From the NCBI RefSeq assembly GCF_014856545.2, contig NZ_CP109811.1, positions 366,001 through 430,000 on the forward strand: 64,000 bases of DNA, written 5' to 3'. The stretch's first letter is position 1; each line of letters opens with the position of its first letter. Of this stretch, positions 1-11,155 are shown piece after piece. The notes under the pieces are model-generated. The model had not been told where the DNA came from. It saw only the letters and a list, made by a program, of their open reading frames with translations, and made no database searches. Both the position numbers and the translations under genes were made by a program. The stretch is from Mesobacillus jeotgali (lineage in GTDB: Bacteria; Bacillota; Bacilli; Bacillales; Cytobacillaceae).

Positions 1-165
1 CTGAGGGGCACAGGCTTCACGATTGGTCTGGAAATCATGGTGGACGGTATTTCGGCAGTCGGTTATACGGTCTTTTTTGCATCAATCATTTTGGTTTCGA
101 ATCTGGTCACACAGATTTTCAAAAGTCTTGTCACCCCGGCTTCACAGGAGATGAATCATGAATAA
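1..165 (+). CDS. ABC transporter permease, OppB/DppB type (3' end only)
   Basis: The window opens inside a reading frame that ends LVTPASQEMNHE and stops at 163-165. The visible 54 residues hold one hydrophobic segment (VGYTVFFASIILVSNLVTQI) and a short cytoplasmic tail, as at the C-terminus of the first permease of a peptide/nickel importer. Its last 8 bases overlap the start of the next gene, which is the second permease of the same type, so the two are translationally coupled. The assignment rests mostly on this neighbour. Confidence 0.72.
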   Translation: MRGTGFTIGLEIMVDGISAVGYTVFFASIILVSNLVTQIFKSLVTPASQEMNHE

Positions 166-1048
166 ATCACTGATATTTGGCTTGATCATATTGTCTTTTC
201 TAATGGTCATTACATTTATAGCACCATATCTTCCGTTCGTGGATACTTCATTAAAAGATACGGTCATGAGGCAAAAGGAAGGTGGAGGCTTTGAACTTCC
301 TCCGTTTGCGCCATCGGCGGATTTTCCGATTGGATCGGACCATAACGGTGTTGACCTATTAAGCAGGCTGCTGCTGGGGACGAAAGAAACACTGTTAACC
401 ATTCTTGCAATCGTCCTGATCCGGTATATCATTGCGCTTCCCTTGGCGATGGCGAGTTTTTATTCGCGATTCTTTCACAGAATCTTGATCCTCTGGAACC
501 GCTTGTTTTCATTCATGCCTCCGATTTTCTTTGTCATCTTAATCATCGGGACCCCGTTTATCCTTTTTTCGGATAATCGATACCTGTGGATTTTGATTGT
601 GCTGGCCATGATTGAAGTGGGCAGGGTAGCGGATATTTTTTATCAGGGGATGGTGGAAATTTCAAAAAGGCCTTATGTGGAAGCAGGAATTGTCGCGGGC
701 TCGTCGCCGCTGACAATGTTGAAAAACTACTACTGGCCGCCACTCCGGCCTTCTTTCATCGTCCAGTTTTTCTCGGATTTGGGGAGAACGCTGTTTCTTA
801 TCGGCCAGCTCGGAATCATCGAAATCTTTTTAAGTGTCGAATTCGTTTCCCAGCTTAGTGGAGGGTATAAGACATTGAACACTTCCAATGTGTGGCCAAC
901 CTACTTTGTGGATATCACTCAACATATCTGGTCGCATCCGTGGCTTCCAATCACCGGAACCCTTGCCATCGGTTTGACTATTTTTGCTTTTTCAATGACC
1001 AGCAGCGGCTTGCAGCAGTATTATGATAAAAAGTATAAAAGAACTTAG
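158..1048 (+). CDS. ABC transporter permease, OppC/DppC type
   Basis: Predicted inner permease subunit of a peptide- or nickel-type ABC importer, 296 residues. An N-terminal membrane segment (about residues 5-27) is followed by an extracytoplasmic stretch containing FPIGSDHNGVDLLSRLL, the usual OppC motif GTDxxGRDxxSRLL. Several further membrane segments follow, and an EAA-like loop (YVEAGIVAGSSPLTMLKNYYWP, about 175-196) contacts the ATPase. It overlaps the preceding permease by 8 bases. The ATPase and substrate-binding genes are not in the window downstream; a terminator follows directly, so this is the last gene of the operon. The substrate cannot be told from sequence. Confidence 0.85.
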   Translation: MNKSLIFGLIILSFLMVITFIAPYLPFVDTSLKDTVMRQKEGGGFELPPFAPSADFPIGSDHNGVDLLSRLLLGTKETLLTILAIVLIRYIIALPLAMASFYSRFFHRILILWNRLFSFMPPIFFVILIIGTPFILFSDNRYLWILIVLAMIEVGRVADIFYQGMVEISKRPYVEAGIVAGSSPLTMLKNYYWPPLRPSFIVQFFSDLGRTLFLIGQLGIIEIFLSVEFVSQLSGGYKTLNTSNVWPTYFVDITQHIWSHPWLPITGTLAIGLTIFAFSMTSSGLQQYYDKKYKRT

Positions 1049-1050
1049 GT

Positions 1051-1087
1051 GAGGGGAGAAGTGGACAGACACTTCTCCTCCTTTGTT
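1051..1087 (+). terminator. Rho-independent terminator after the permease operon
   Basis: The arms GAGGGGAGAAGTG (1051-1063) and CACTTCTCCTC (1070-1080) form a strong stem with a 6-base loop, followed by CTTTGTTT. Confidence 0.8.
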
Positions 1088-1105
1088 TAAAAATGGGTGA
1101 TTTAG

Positions 1106-1155
1106 TTTATCTATTTATGTAACCTTTTGAACGGTTCTCCTGACAAATAGATAAA
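1106..1155 (+). promoter_or_regulatory. Inverted repeat and possible ECF-sigma promoter before the lipoprotein gene
   Basis: TTTATCTATTT at 1106-1116 and its exact complement AAATAGATAAA at 1145-1155 flank TGTAACCTTTT (1118-1128). The latter resembles the -35 region of Bacillus ECF sigma promoters. The spacing to a -10 is plausible but no clear CGTC element is seen, so the promoter reading is weak. The 11-base inverted repeat is exact. Confidence 0.35.
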
Positions 1156-1182
1156 GAGTTTATTCAACAGGAGGTTCGGAAG

Positions 1183-1632
1183 ATGAAAAAGTTATGGATG
1201 ATATTGCTGCTTGGGCTGCTGATCACTGGTTGTGGAACGGGAAACCAGGTTTCGAATAATGATGAGGATAAGGGAGGTGCCGGAATCGTGGCGGGAGAAA
1301 TGGCTGCAAGTTTGACAGAGGAAAGCCCGCTGATTTTTCAATATGAAGTGAAGAATCAGACGGAGGAAGAAGTGACTCTAGAATTTACGAGTTCACAAAG
1401 ATACGATTATTCGGTTAAAACGAAAGATGGCAGTGAGGTGTTTTTGTTCTCAAGTGTTGCGGCCTTTTTACAGGTACTGGGAGAAGAGAAGTTGAAGCAG
1501 GGGGATTCGCTGACATATGAAATAAACCTCCATGAATTGTCGCTTGAAAAAGGAGAATATATTCTTACTGCGTGGATGACACCTAAGAACGGGAAGAAGT
1601 ACGAAGTGACGAAGGAATTCACGGTACAGTAA
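1183..1632 (+). CDS. Lipoprotein with BsuPI-like (intracellular proteinase inhibitor) domain
   Basis: A 149-residue secreted lipoprotein. The signal peptide MKKLWMILLLGLLITGC ends in a lipobox (LITGC), so Cys17 would be lipidated and the protein anchored outside the membrane. After a short acidic linker, residues 45-149 form a beta-rich domain with FQYEVKNQTEEEVTLEF and a C-terminal GEYILTAWMTP, the pattern of the BsuPI proteinase-inhibitor fold. Many proteins of this family have no proven inhibitory function. AGGAGG lies 8 bases before the ATG. It stands alone between two terminators, with the inverted repeat at 1106-1155 upstream. Confidence 0.7.
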   Translation: MKKLWMILLLGLLITGCGTGNQVSNNDEDKGGAGIVAGEMAASLTEESPLIFQYEVKNQTEEEVTLEFTSSQRYDYSVKTKDGSEVFLFSSVAAFLQVLGEEKLKQGDSLTYEINLHELSLEKGEYILTAWMTPKNGKKYEVTKEFTVQ

Positions 1633-1644
1633 AAATAATGTACA

Positions 1645-1675
1645 GAAAGCGGATGGATTTTTCCTCCGCTTTTTT
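1645..1675. terminator. Terminator between convergent genes
   Basis: AGCGGA (1648-1653) pairs with TCCGCT (1665-1670), followed by a run of T. It lies between the lipoprotein gene and the convergent small gene. Confidence 0.65.
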
Positions 1676-1950
1676 CATCTCAGAAATTCAAATAAGGCAA
1701 TGACAATCGAAATCGTACTGATTCCCGTTCCGACAATCCACTTGATCAATTGTACCTGGCTTTTGCTTAAGCTTTTTTCCATATCCGGGGCTGTGACAAA
1801 GTCTTTTTCGTTTAAGATCTGTTCCATTAAAGTTCGTACATCATTGTTGTCCAGCTGGTTCTGGATTGTTTCCTGGAAGTTTTCCTGCAGGCTTTCCAAT
1901 TCCTCGATTTTCATCTCTAATTCTTTTATTTTAAGCTCGATTTCCTTCAT
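1675..1950 (-). CDS. Small coiled-coil protein with C-terminal membrane anchor
   Basis: About 91 residues, no recognised family. Residues 1-30 are a heptad-like coiled coil (KEIELKIKELEMKIEELES). An acidic middle part follows, and the C-terminus (WIVGTGISTISIVIALFEFL) is one membrane helix. This arrangement recalls small phage or holin-associated coiled-coil proteins, but no phage genes are nearby. GGGGGG lies 8 bases before the ATG at 1950; a GTG nine bases upstream is too close to that site to be the start. Confidence 0.55.
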   Translation of the reverse strand: MKEIELKIKELEMKIEELESLQENFQETIQNQLDNNDVRTLMEQILNEKDFVTAPDMEKSLSKSQVQLIKWIVGTGISTISIVIALFEFLR

Positions 1951-2006
1951 GCTCATCACCCCCCTTTAACAAATATCCTATTCATAAATTGAATTGAAGA
2001 GATGGT

Positions 2007-2084
2007 AGTTTACCTAAGTGGCTGCCCAATTTCATCTAGAGTGGGCAGGTTACCCAAACCATTTGCCCAATCTCACATAGGGTG
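2007..2084. repeat. Imperfect tandem repeat, two copies of about 38 bases
   Basis: TTTACCTAAGTGGCTGCCCA (from about 2009) is echoed by GTTACCCAAACCATTTGCCC (from about 2049), and each is followed by a related AAT(T/C)TCA segment. CTGCCCA (2022-2028) and TGGGCAG (2042-2048) also form a 7-base inverted repeat. It sits upstream of the Gly/Tyr-rich gene and could be regulatory. Confidence 0.45.
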
Positions 2085-2129
2085 TTAGAGGGACATAATA
2101 AACACACTTATTGAGAGGGGACAATTTAC

Positions 2130-2486
2130 ATGTATATGTATTCACATAATATGCCTTATTATCATGATTCCAGATCATATGAAACTGGCGCTGCCGGAAC
2201 TCTGGCTGCTGGTTTATTAGGGGCTGGGATAGGTTATCTGGGAGGACAATTGCTTAATGGTCCTGGGTATGGATATCCAGGAGGAGGCGGTTTTGGAGGG
2301 TACGGTTATCCGGGTGGCCCGGGATATGGAGGTTACGGGTTCCAGGGTGGCCCGGGATATGGCTACCAAGGAGGTCCAGGGTATGGATTCCAGGGCTCTC
2401 CAGGTTACGGAGCTTATGGTTACCAGGGAACACCGGGCATTGGCGGATATGGATACCAGTCGACACCGTGGTCTGGAGGGTATTGA
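2130..2486 (+). CDS. Gly/Tyr-rich low-complexity protein
   Basis: 118 residues. A short N-terminus with two Tyr/His patches (MYMYSHNMPYYHDSR) precedes a small-residue hydrophobic stretch (GTLAAGLLGAGIGYLGG, about 24-40). From residue 44 to the end it is built of degenerate GPGYGYQG-type units. No enzyme domain is present. Such Gly/Tyr-rich proteins in Bacillus are often spore-coat or surface proteins that can be cross-linked through tyrosine; that role is inferred only. GAGAGGGGAC precedes the ATG. Confidence 0.6.
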   Translation: MYMYSHNMPYYHDSRSYETGAAGTLAAGLLGAGIGYLGGQLLNGPGYGYPGGGGFGGYGYPGGPGYGGYGFQGGPGYGYQGGPGYGFQGSPGYGAYGYQGTPGIGGYGYQSTPWSGGY

Positions 2487-2632
2487 CCACAGGGTTGGTA
2501 ATATTTTTTGAAAAGGAGCAAAACGGCTCGGTCGTTTTGCTTCAGTATTTTGAAAACAGGTTGATGCGTTTCGCAATCCCCCAGGCAATATGATAAAATC
2601 TGACTTAGCTAATTCACAGCAAAGGACTTGAA

Positions 2633-4006
2633 ATGATGAGTAAAACAATCCCGGTTAAAAAGAACGATTTTATAGATGTAGTATTTGAAGATTTGACGCA
2701 TGACGGAGCGGGTGTGGCCAAGGTTGATGGCTACCCGATTTTTGTCCAGGGCGGACTACCTGGCGAAAAGGCAAACATCAAAGTGACCAAGGTGAACAAG
2801 GGTTATGGCTTTGGCCGCCTGATGGAGATTCTTGAAAGAAGCACCTTCCGTGTTGAGTGTCCGGCTGAGGATGCCCATAAATACGGTGGCTGCCAGCTGC
2901 AGCATATCAGCTATGAGGGGCAGCTGAAGTATAAGGAAAACCAGGTGAAGCAAGTGCTGACACGGATTGGCAAGCTTGAGGATGTTGTGGTTCATCCGAT
3001 TTTGGGAATGGACAACCCCTGGCATTACCGGAACAAAGCACAGGTGCCAGTTGGCGAAAAGGACGGGAAGCTGATCGCAGGCTTCTTCAAGCCGCGCAGC
3101 CATGAAATTGTCGATACAGACGAGAGCCTGCTCCATCTTCACGAAATCAATGAGGCGATCAAGATGGTAAAAGAAATCGCCAGCGAGCTGGGCATTCAAC
3201 CTTATAATGAGGAAAAACATAAAGGTGTGCTTCGCCACATCATGGCCCGTTACGGAAGACAAACCGGGGAGCTGATGGTTGTGATTGTGACCAGGACAAA
3301 TGAGATTCCTCAGCAAAATAAGCTGGTGAATGAAATCGTCGCAAGGCTGCCTAAGGTAAAATCAATCGTCCATAATATTAACTCGAAGAAAACGAATGTG
3401 ATCATGGGAGACAAAACAGAGATCCTCTGGGGCAGCGAGGTCATCTATGACTATATCGGTGACATCAAGTTCGCTATTTCCGCACGCTCGTTCTATCAGG
3501 TGAATCCTGAACAGACAAAGGTGCTCTACGACAAAGCGCTTGAATACACTGAGCTTACTGGCGAAGAGTCCGTTATTGACGCCTACTGCGGCATCGGCAC
3601 GATCTCGTTATTTTTAGCGCAAAAAGCAAAGAAGGTATTCGGCGTCGAAATCGTCCCCGAAGCCATTGAAGACGCAAAGCGAAACGCCGAACTGAACGGC
3701 ATCACCAACGCCGAATTCGCAGTAGGGGAAGCCGAAAGAGTTATCCCGGCATGGTATGAAGAAGGAAACTCAGCAGATGTGCTAGTAGTTGACCCGCCGC
3801 GCAAAGGCTGCGACGAAGCGCTGCTGCAAACCATCATCGACATGAAACCAAAGCAGGTTGTGTACGTATCATGTAACCCGGCCACATTAGCCAGGGATTT
3901 GCGGTTCCTAGAAGATGGCGGGTATAAGACAGTTGAAGTACAGCCAGTTGACATGTTCCCGCAGACGACGCATTGTGAAGCTGTTGCGAAGATTGTATTA
4001 GCATAA
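2633..4006 (+). CDS. rlmD: 23S rRNA (uracil-C5)-methyltransferase, RlmCD/RlmD type
   Basis: S-adenosylmethionine-dependent enzyme making 5-methyluridine in 23S rRNA, 457 residues, the usual family length. It has an N-terminal TRAM RNA-binding domain (about 5-63), motif [16 protein letters not shown] (about 325), [12 protein letters not shown] (about 390) and the catalytic cysteine in [14 protein letters not shown] (about 414). The N-terminal cysteine cluster that binds iron-sulphur in many relatives is incomplete here ([12 protein letters not shown]), so a cluster may be absent. Two adjacent ATG codons (2633, 2636) follow AAAGGA; either could start. A strong terminator follows. A decayed second copy of this gene's 3' end and terminator lies 3.5 kb downstream. 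Confidence 0.92.
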   Translation: MMSKTIPVKKNDFIDVVFEDLTHDGAGVAKVDGYPIFVQGGLPGEKANIKVTKVNKGYGFGRLMEILERSTFRVECPAEDAHKYGGCQLQHISYEGQLKYKENQVKQVLTRIGKLEDVVVHPILGMDNPWHYRNKAQVPVGEKDGKLIAGFFKPRSHEIVDTDESLLHLHEINEAIKMVKEIASELGIQPYNEEKHKGVLRHIMARYGRQTGELMVVIVTRTNEIPQQNKLVNEIVARLPKVKSIVHNINSKKTNVIMGDKTEILWGSEVIYDYIGDIKFAISARSFYQVNPEQTKVLYDKALEYTELTGEESVIDAYCGIGTISLFLAQKAKKVFGVEIVPEAIEDAKRNAELNGITNAEFAVGEAERVIPAWYEEGNSADVLVVDPPRKGCDEALLQTIIDMKPKQVVYVSCNPATLARDLRFLEDGGYKTVEVQPVDMFPQTTHCEAVAKIVLA

Positions 4007-4014
4007 GCAGGAGA

Positions 4015-4045
4015 GCCTTATCCTTTGTCGGATAAGGCTTTGTTT
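4015..4045 (+). terminator. Terminator of rlmD
   Basis: GCCTTATCC (4015-4023) and GGATAAGGC (4030-4038) form a perfect 9-base stem followed by TTTGTTTT. The same stem recurs at 7536-7566. Confidence 0.85.
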
Positions 4046-4124
4046 TATTTCCATCTTTTGGTGTGTTATATTGGTATGGTCTTAAAAGCCCTTGAAGGAA
4101 AGGGTTGAATGGGAGTGAAATGGA

Positions 4125-4742
4125 TTGGATAGTATAATTTTTGATTTAGATGGAACCATCTGGGATCCAATAGACACTGTACTTAGTGCCTGGAATAACG
4201 TTATAAGAAAAAGTAATCTCATAAATGTTGAATTAACCCGGAAAGACTTTGAAGGTACGATGGGTTTACAGATGAATGAAATAAGCAAGAAACTCTTCCC
4301 TGCCTTAAATAATAAAGAACGGGAAAAATTAATAATAGATTGTTGCGAAGTAGAACAATCTATCTTAGGAAAAAATGGAGGGGTTCTTTTTCACAATGTA
4401 GAGAATGTCCTAAAAGAGCTTTCTCAAAAATACAAACTATACATCGTCAGTAACTGCCAAGATGGTTATATAGAAGCTTTTTATAAGTTTCATAGGCTTG
4501 ATAAGTATTTTTTAGACTTCGAAAATCCAGGTAGAACGGGTCTATCAAAAGGTGAAAATATTAAATTAGTTATTGAGAGAAATAACTTATTGAATCCAGT
4601 TTATGTGGGTGACACACAAGGTGACTTGGAAGCAGCCAGATTTGCTAATATTCCCTTTATTTATGCTGAATATGGATTTGGCCAAGTAAGTGAATATGAT
4701 ATGAAGGTTAAGAGTTTTGAAGAACTTTTAAGAGTATTCTAG
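4125..4742 (+). CDS. HAD-family hydrolase (phosphoglycolate-phosphatase-like)
   Basis: 205-residue haloacid-dehalogenase-type phosphatase. Motif I is FDLDGT with nucleophile Asp7 and Asp9. Motif II is in YIVSNCQDGY (Ser/Asn, about 109), a lysine follows (SKGENIKLV, about 141), and motif IV is YVGDTQGDLEAA (about 160). The region between motifs I and II is a helical cap of the C1 type. The substrate is unknown. The start is TTG at 4125, 7 bases after GGGAGTG; the nearby ATG at 4120 is out of frame. Its A+T-rich codon use differs from rlmD upstream. Confidence 0.8.
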   Translation: MDSIIFDLDGTIWDPIDTVLSAWNNVIRKSNLINVELTRKDFEGTMGLQMNEISKKLFPALNNKEREKLIIDCCEVEQSILGKNGGVLFHNVENVLKELSQKYKLYIVSNCQDGYIEAFYKFHRLDKYFLDFENPGRTGLSKGENIKLVIERNNLLNPVYVGDTQGDLEAARFANIPFIYAEYGFGQVSEYDMKVKSFEELLRVF

Positions 4743-4807
4743 TGGATGATGAGCAAATATTTGAAGGTAAACATTATTTAAATCTGTACATAAAGGAAGG
4801 TTAAAAT

Positions 4808-5737
4808 ATGAGGGGAATCCCTTTTATTGTTTTAATATTGGCTTTGCTGGTCATGGTTGGAGGCTGCTCACAGACTGAAGGGAAGAGCGATTCGTCACCA
4901 ACAAACGAGGAAGAAAATCAAACTGTCTACACTGAATTAGATGACGATAATGGAGAGGAAGCGCAATCGTCTGAAACAGATGTTGCTTCAGATGAACAAC
5001 TCTCAGAAAATATGAATATCGATGAGTACCTGAATGCGCACTACAAGATTGATGGGACGCATTATGAAACGGACGTATGGGAAAGCGACTCAGGAATGAC
5101 CAATTATACAGTTAAATTGCTGCCAGATACGGAAGAGTATAGTCAGGAAATCAATAAAAAACTCCAAGATGGACATAGGGAAAATTATGAGGAAACTGAA
5201 ATGATGTTCGATATGGCTAAACAAATCATGGATGAAGTGCCGGAAGTTAAAGATAAGAGTCGCGTGGATTCAGTCAGTTGGATCTCCTATGATGGCAAAT
5301 TCAAAGTCATACTGATCCAGGATTTTGTAAACAGTGAAAATCAGTCTGACGGGGAGGCGCTTTCTAAATATACAAGTAATCAAATTGAATACGCTCGAGT
5401 TTGGCTGCAACTGGCACCCAATCAGGAAATCGATGAATTGATTGTCCGGCACATTCCAGCGGGGGAGAAACTGAATCCTGACGATGAAACAAGTGCCAGT
5501 TATCCTGAGGATGTCATCCAGTTGGCAGGTTCTCGTTTGGTGGATGGTTCCGTGACTTATAGTGATAATGGAGACGGCACGATCAATGTGTACAATATCC
5601 CTTTGCGCTGGGATGGTCAATATCCTGCAGGGAAAGATTTTTATGAAAAAATCATTCAAAAAACAAAACTCGTCCATATTGATACTGGGGACGATCAAAA
5701 GGTCATTCGGCTAATCAAATTGCTGAATGTCCATTAA
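4808..5737 (+). CDS. Lipoprotein of unknown function
   Basis: 309 residues. The signal peptide ends in the lipobox MVGGC, making Cys20 the lipidated residue. A 50-residue acidic, Ser/Thr-rich linker (TELDDDNGEEAQSSETDVAS) leads to a folded domain from about residue 65 that ends in IIQKTKLVHIDTGDDQKVIRL. No family is recognised. It lies among single genes of unrelated function between rlmD and the rlmD remnant. AAGGAAGG precedes the ATG. Confidence 0.6.
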   Translation: MRGIPFIVLILALLVMVGGCSQTEGKSDSSPTNEEENQTVYTELDDDNGEEAQSSETDVASDEQLSENMNIDEYLNAHYKIDGTHYETDVWESDSGMTNYTVKLLPDTEEYSQEINKKLQDGHRENYEETEMMFDMAKQIMDEVPEVKDKSRVDSVSWISYDGKFKVILIQDFVNSENQSDGEALSKYTSNQIEYARVWLQLAPNQEIDELIVRHIPAGEKLNPDDETSASYPEDVIQLAGSRLVDGSVTYSDNGDGTINVYNIPLRWDGQYPAGKDFYEKIIQKTKLVHIDTGDDQKVIRLIKLLNVH

Positions 5738-5790
5738 GCTAAATCGGTCATTGTGTATACAGCCTGTAATATGGAAGTGAGTGGGATTAT

Positions 5791-6450
5791 ATGAGAGTAA
5801 TCGGAATCGATTTATCAGGGCCAAGAAATCATAAGGATACAGTTCTCACTATTTTTAAACAAGAGGGAAGACATCTGCAATTAATTAAGTGGGTAAATCA
5901 TTTAAGTGATCAGGACATATTGCGAGAGGTTTTTGAACAAAGTCAGTTGGATGAGTTGGTTATCGGGATTGATGCTCCATTATCCTATGAGGACGGGGGA
6001 GGAGATAGAAAAGGTGATCGGGAACTAAGAAAATTCATTGTGAATTTAGGGATGAAATCTGGGTCAATCATGCCGCCAACCTTAAATAGAATGGTGTATT
6101 TAACATTAAGGGGAATAAAACTTAGTAGAGAAATTGAAAATTTAAACTCCGCGTATCCAATTTCTTTAGTGGAAGTCCATCCAGGCGCTGTAATTGGATC
6201 GAGACTGTCCAAACACAATATTGGATATGTGTTGGCTTACAAACAAGAACAATCAGCTAGAAGTTATATTCGGAATTGGTTTATGGAGCAGGGGCTTACA
6301 CAATTACCTATTGAAATTGAAGCAGAGAGCCATTCTATCGATGCATGTGCCGCTGCGTTAGGTGCATGGCATTGGAAGGATCCTTCGTATAATGCAAAGT
6401 GGATATTCCCCGCTTGTCATCCGCTGCATCCTTATGACTACTGCTGTTAA
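5791..6450 (+). CDS. DUF429 family protein (RNase H-like fold, putative nuclease)
   Basis: 219 residues. The N-terminus MRVIGIDLSGPRNHKDT has the acidic first strand typical of RNase H-like folds. VIGIDAPLSYEDGGGDRKGDRELR (about 55-78) carries the DAP motif of DUF429. VEVHPGA (about 128) and ESHSIDACAAALGAW (about 184-198), with a third acidic residue, complete a plausible active site. DUF429 proteins are predicted nucleases without a well-established substrate. Transcribed alone; GTGAGTGGG precedes the ATG. Confidence 0.65.
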   Translation: MRVIGIDLSGPRNHKDTVLTIFKQEGRHLQLIKWVNHLSDQDILREVFEQSQLDELVIGIDAPLSYEDGGGDRKGDRELRKFIVNLGMKSGSIMPPTLNRMVYLTLRGIKLSREIENLNSAYPISLVEVHPGAVIGSRLSKHNIGYVLAYKQEQSARSYIRNWFMEQGLTQLPIEIEAESHSIDACAAALGAWHWKDPSYNAKWIFPACHPLHPYDYCC

Positions 6451-6643
6451 GTAGGAGTTGGACGAAAGTATTGGAAATACACTTCAACCATAGTCGTCAC
6501 AAATAATTGTTTTATTTACCTTCGGACTAATGTTCGGGGTATTTTTTATACTCAAAGCTATTTTTCACCCAGATCTAAGAAATTATAATAACTCCCCAGT
6601 AGGAAATACTGTAAAAATAAAATGTAAAATGGGGGACAAAATT

Positions 6644-7447
6644 ATGCCTGAATTGCCAGAGATGGAAACATATAAAACATTACTGGGGTCATTGATAGGC
6701 GGGCAAAAAATTTCGCATGTTGAGATTGGGCGGGAAAAGTCTATTAACATACCGGTTGACGGGTTCACTATGCAAGTATCAAATCAAGCCATAAAAACGA
6801 TTACTAGAAGAGCAAAATATTTAATATTTCAATTACAGGATGGAAAATGTTTATTATTGCACCTGATGCTTGGCGGATGGATGTTTTTTGGCAAAGAGGA
6901 AGATAAACCAGACAGGACCATTCAGGTAAAGCTTTCATTCGGGGAACAACATTTATTTTTCATTGGACTGCGATTGGGCTACCTGCACCTTTTATCAGCT
7001 GAAGAGGTCGACGAAGAGTTGAAAAAACTGGGACCTGAAGTGCTTGATCCTGATTTTACATTGGATGCCTTTCATCAATTAATGGAAAAAAGAAGAGGAA
7101 CAATTAAAACAACATTAATCAATCAAGAAGTGCTGGCTGGAATAGGGAATGGGTATTCTGATGAAATACTCTGGCATGCAGAGATTCGCCCTGATAAAAA
7201 AATTAATGATCTTGAAAATCAACAATTATCACGGCTATATCATTCGATTCAATTCATCCTTAAAAGAGGAATTCAACAAGGTGGTTATATGGAAGACCCG
7301 CTATATAAAGGAGATGAAAAAACAGGAGGGTATCAATTTTATGTTTATGACAGAGAAGGTAAAGAATGTTCTCGCTGCAATGCTTCCATTATAAAAAGTG
7401 AAATCTCTTCACGGAAGACTTACTTTTGTCCTAATTGCCAGCAATAA
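6644..7447 (+). CDS. Fpg/Nei-family DNA glycosylase-like protein
   Basis: 267 residues. The start MPELPEMETYK gives the catalytic N-terminal proline and Glu3 of the formamidopyrimidine-glycosylase family. RRAKYLIFQL (about 55) holds the conserved lysine, NGYSDEILW (about 170) the helix-two-turn-helix region, and the C-terminus a zinc finger (CSRC ... CPNC). Predicted base-excision glycosylase with AP-lyase activity. It diverges from standard MutM, and it is not next to polA as housekeeping mutM usually is in Bacillus, so it is probably a second paralogue. The ATG follows GGGGGAC by 7 bases; a longer frame opening at 6530 lacks a ribosome site. Confidence 0.75.
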   Translation: MPELPEMETYKTLLGSLIGGQKISHVEIGREKSINIPVDGFTMQVSNQAIKTITRRAKYLIFQLQDGKCLLLHLMLGGWMFFGKEEDKPDRTIQVKLSFGEQHLFFIGLRLGYLHLLSAEEVDEELKKLGPEVLDPDFTLDAFHQLMEKRRGTIKTTLINQEVLAGIGNGYSDEILWHAEIRPDKKINDLENQQLSRLYHSIQFILKRGIQQGGYMEDPLYKGDEKTGGYQFYVYDREGKECSRCNASIIKSEISSRKTYFCPNCQQ

Positions 7448-7479
7448 ATGATAATCCTGTAACATCCCAGGGTAGCCAA

Positions 7480-7533
7480 ATAAATACTGCACATCGTGAA
7501 ACTCTTGCAAGGATTGTACTTGCATACATATGA
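7480..7533 (+). pseudogene. Decayed 3' end of an rlmD-like gene
   Basis: Codons in frame with the stop at 7531-7533 read NTAHRETLARIVLAYI. The end of RlmD at 3960-4006 reads [14 protein letters not shown]. The DNA similarity continues through the stop into a nearly identical terminator. Nothing resembling the rest of rlmD is present upstream, so this is a relic of a second copy. Confidence 0.65.
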
Positions 7534-7535
7534 AA

Positions 7536-7566
7536 GCCTTATCCTTTGTTGGATAAGGCTTTTTTG
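7536..7566 (+). terminator. Terminator, near copy of the rlmD terminator
   Basis: GCCTTATCC (7536-7544) and GGATAAGGC (7551-7559) flank TTTGTT and are followed by a T run. It differs from the rlmD terminator by one loop base. Confidence 0.85.
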
Positions 7567-7782
7567 TATCCCAAGACATAAAACTGCTCACTTTGATTTG
7601 TAGAAGGACTTGAGGGGATGGAGTTTTAATTCCACCCTTTTTGAAAAAATTAAAAATAACTTCAAATCTTATCCTTCCTCTACGCTTTCGCCACGATTTT
7701 ATTCTAAGGCAGGTGTGGAATTTCCCCGTGAATTCTGGCTTTTATACAAATAGTCCAATCCTCTTATTAAAAATATCCATAA

Positions 7783-10654
<2,872 letters not shown>

Positions 10655-10659
<5 letters not shown>

Positions 10660-10683
10660 GGGTTAAGGGTTAAGGGTTAAGGG
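10655..10683 (+). repeat. Short GGGTTAA tandem repeat at the collagen gene stop codon
   Basis: The stop codon lies within GTTAAGGGTTAAGGGTTAAG, about four 7-base units in a row. The unit runs directly into the inverted-repeat element at 10682. Confidence 0.7.
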
Positions 10684-10827
10684 CTATGTTAAACTTGCTT
10701 GATGATTTCTCTCGTCGCTTGCTTCGCTTTCACTGGAGGCGTGGAGGTCTTCAAGTTCATTGACTCCCCTCGCGCCTTCCGCTTTAATCAACGTAGTTTT
10801 AGAACAACAATGAGTTCTGACATAGCC
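10682..10827. mobile_element. Probable MITE (146 bases) with terminal inverted repeats
   Basis: GGCTATGT at the left end matches ACATAGCC at the right end. The similarity extends with gaps (GGCTATGTTAAACT against GGCTATGTCAGAACT, the right end read in reverse complement). The interior (GGAGGCGTGGAGG, CGCGCCTTCCGCTTTAATC) is of a kind I recall from IS-associated intergenic repeats in Bacillus. It encodes no protein, and no clear target duplication is seen. It lies between the collagen gene stop and its terminator. Confidence 0.5.
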
Positions 10828-10835
10828 AAAAATTT

Positions 10836-10871
10836 AGAGGGAAGAGTTTAATCTTTCCTCTATTTTGTTTT
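10836..10871 (+). terminator. Terminator of the collagen-like gene
   Basis: AGAGGGAAGA (10836-10845) pairs with TCTTTCCTCT (10852-10861), followed by ATTTTGTTTTTTT. The rest of the gap, 10872-11155, is A+T-rich with no recognisable feature. Confidence 0.75.
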
Positions 10872-11155
10872 TTTATAAACGTTTGTATTTATACAATTCG
10901 AAAGAAAAATATTAAAAGATTAATTTTTAAATAGGCTGGCTCAAACCTAGAGCAATTGTACACATTTAATGATTTTGGGATCAGTTATTATTTGAAATAA
11001 ACCGTTCATATAAAATGTTAATCTTAACCCTTAAAGAATTAATAAAAGAAACATTTAATTAGTGAAACATAAAGTAAATTATACTGCTTTCTTTAAAATC
11101 AAAATCACTTACCTCAAAAGGAATACCTTTCATGGTAATTTGGAGGTGTTTGCTA

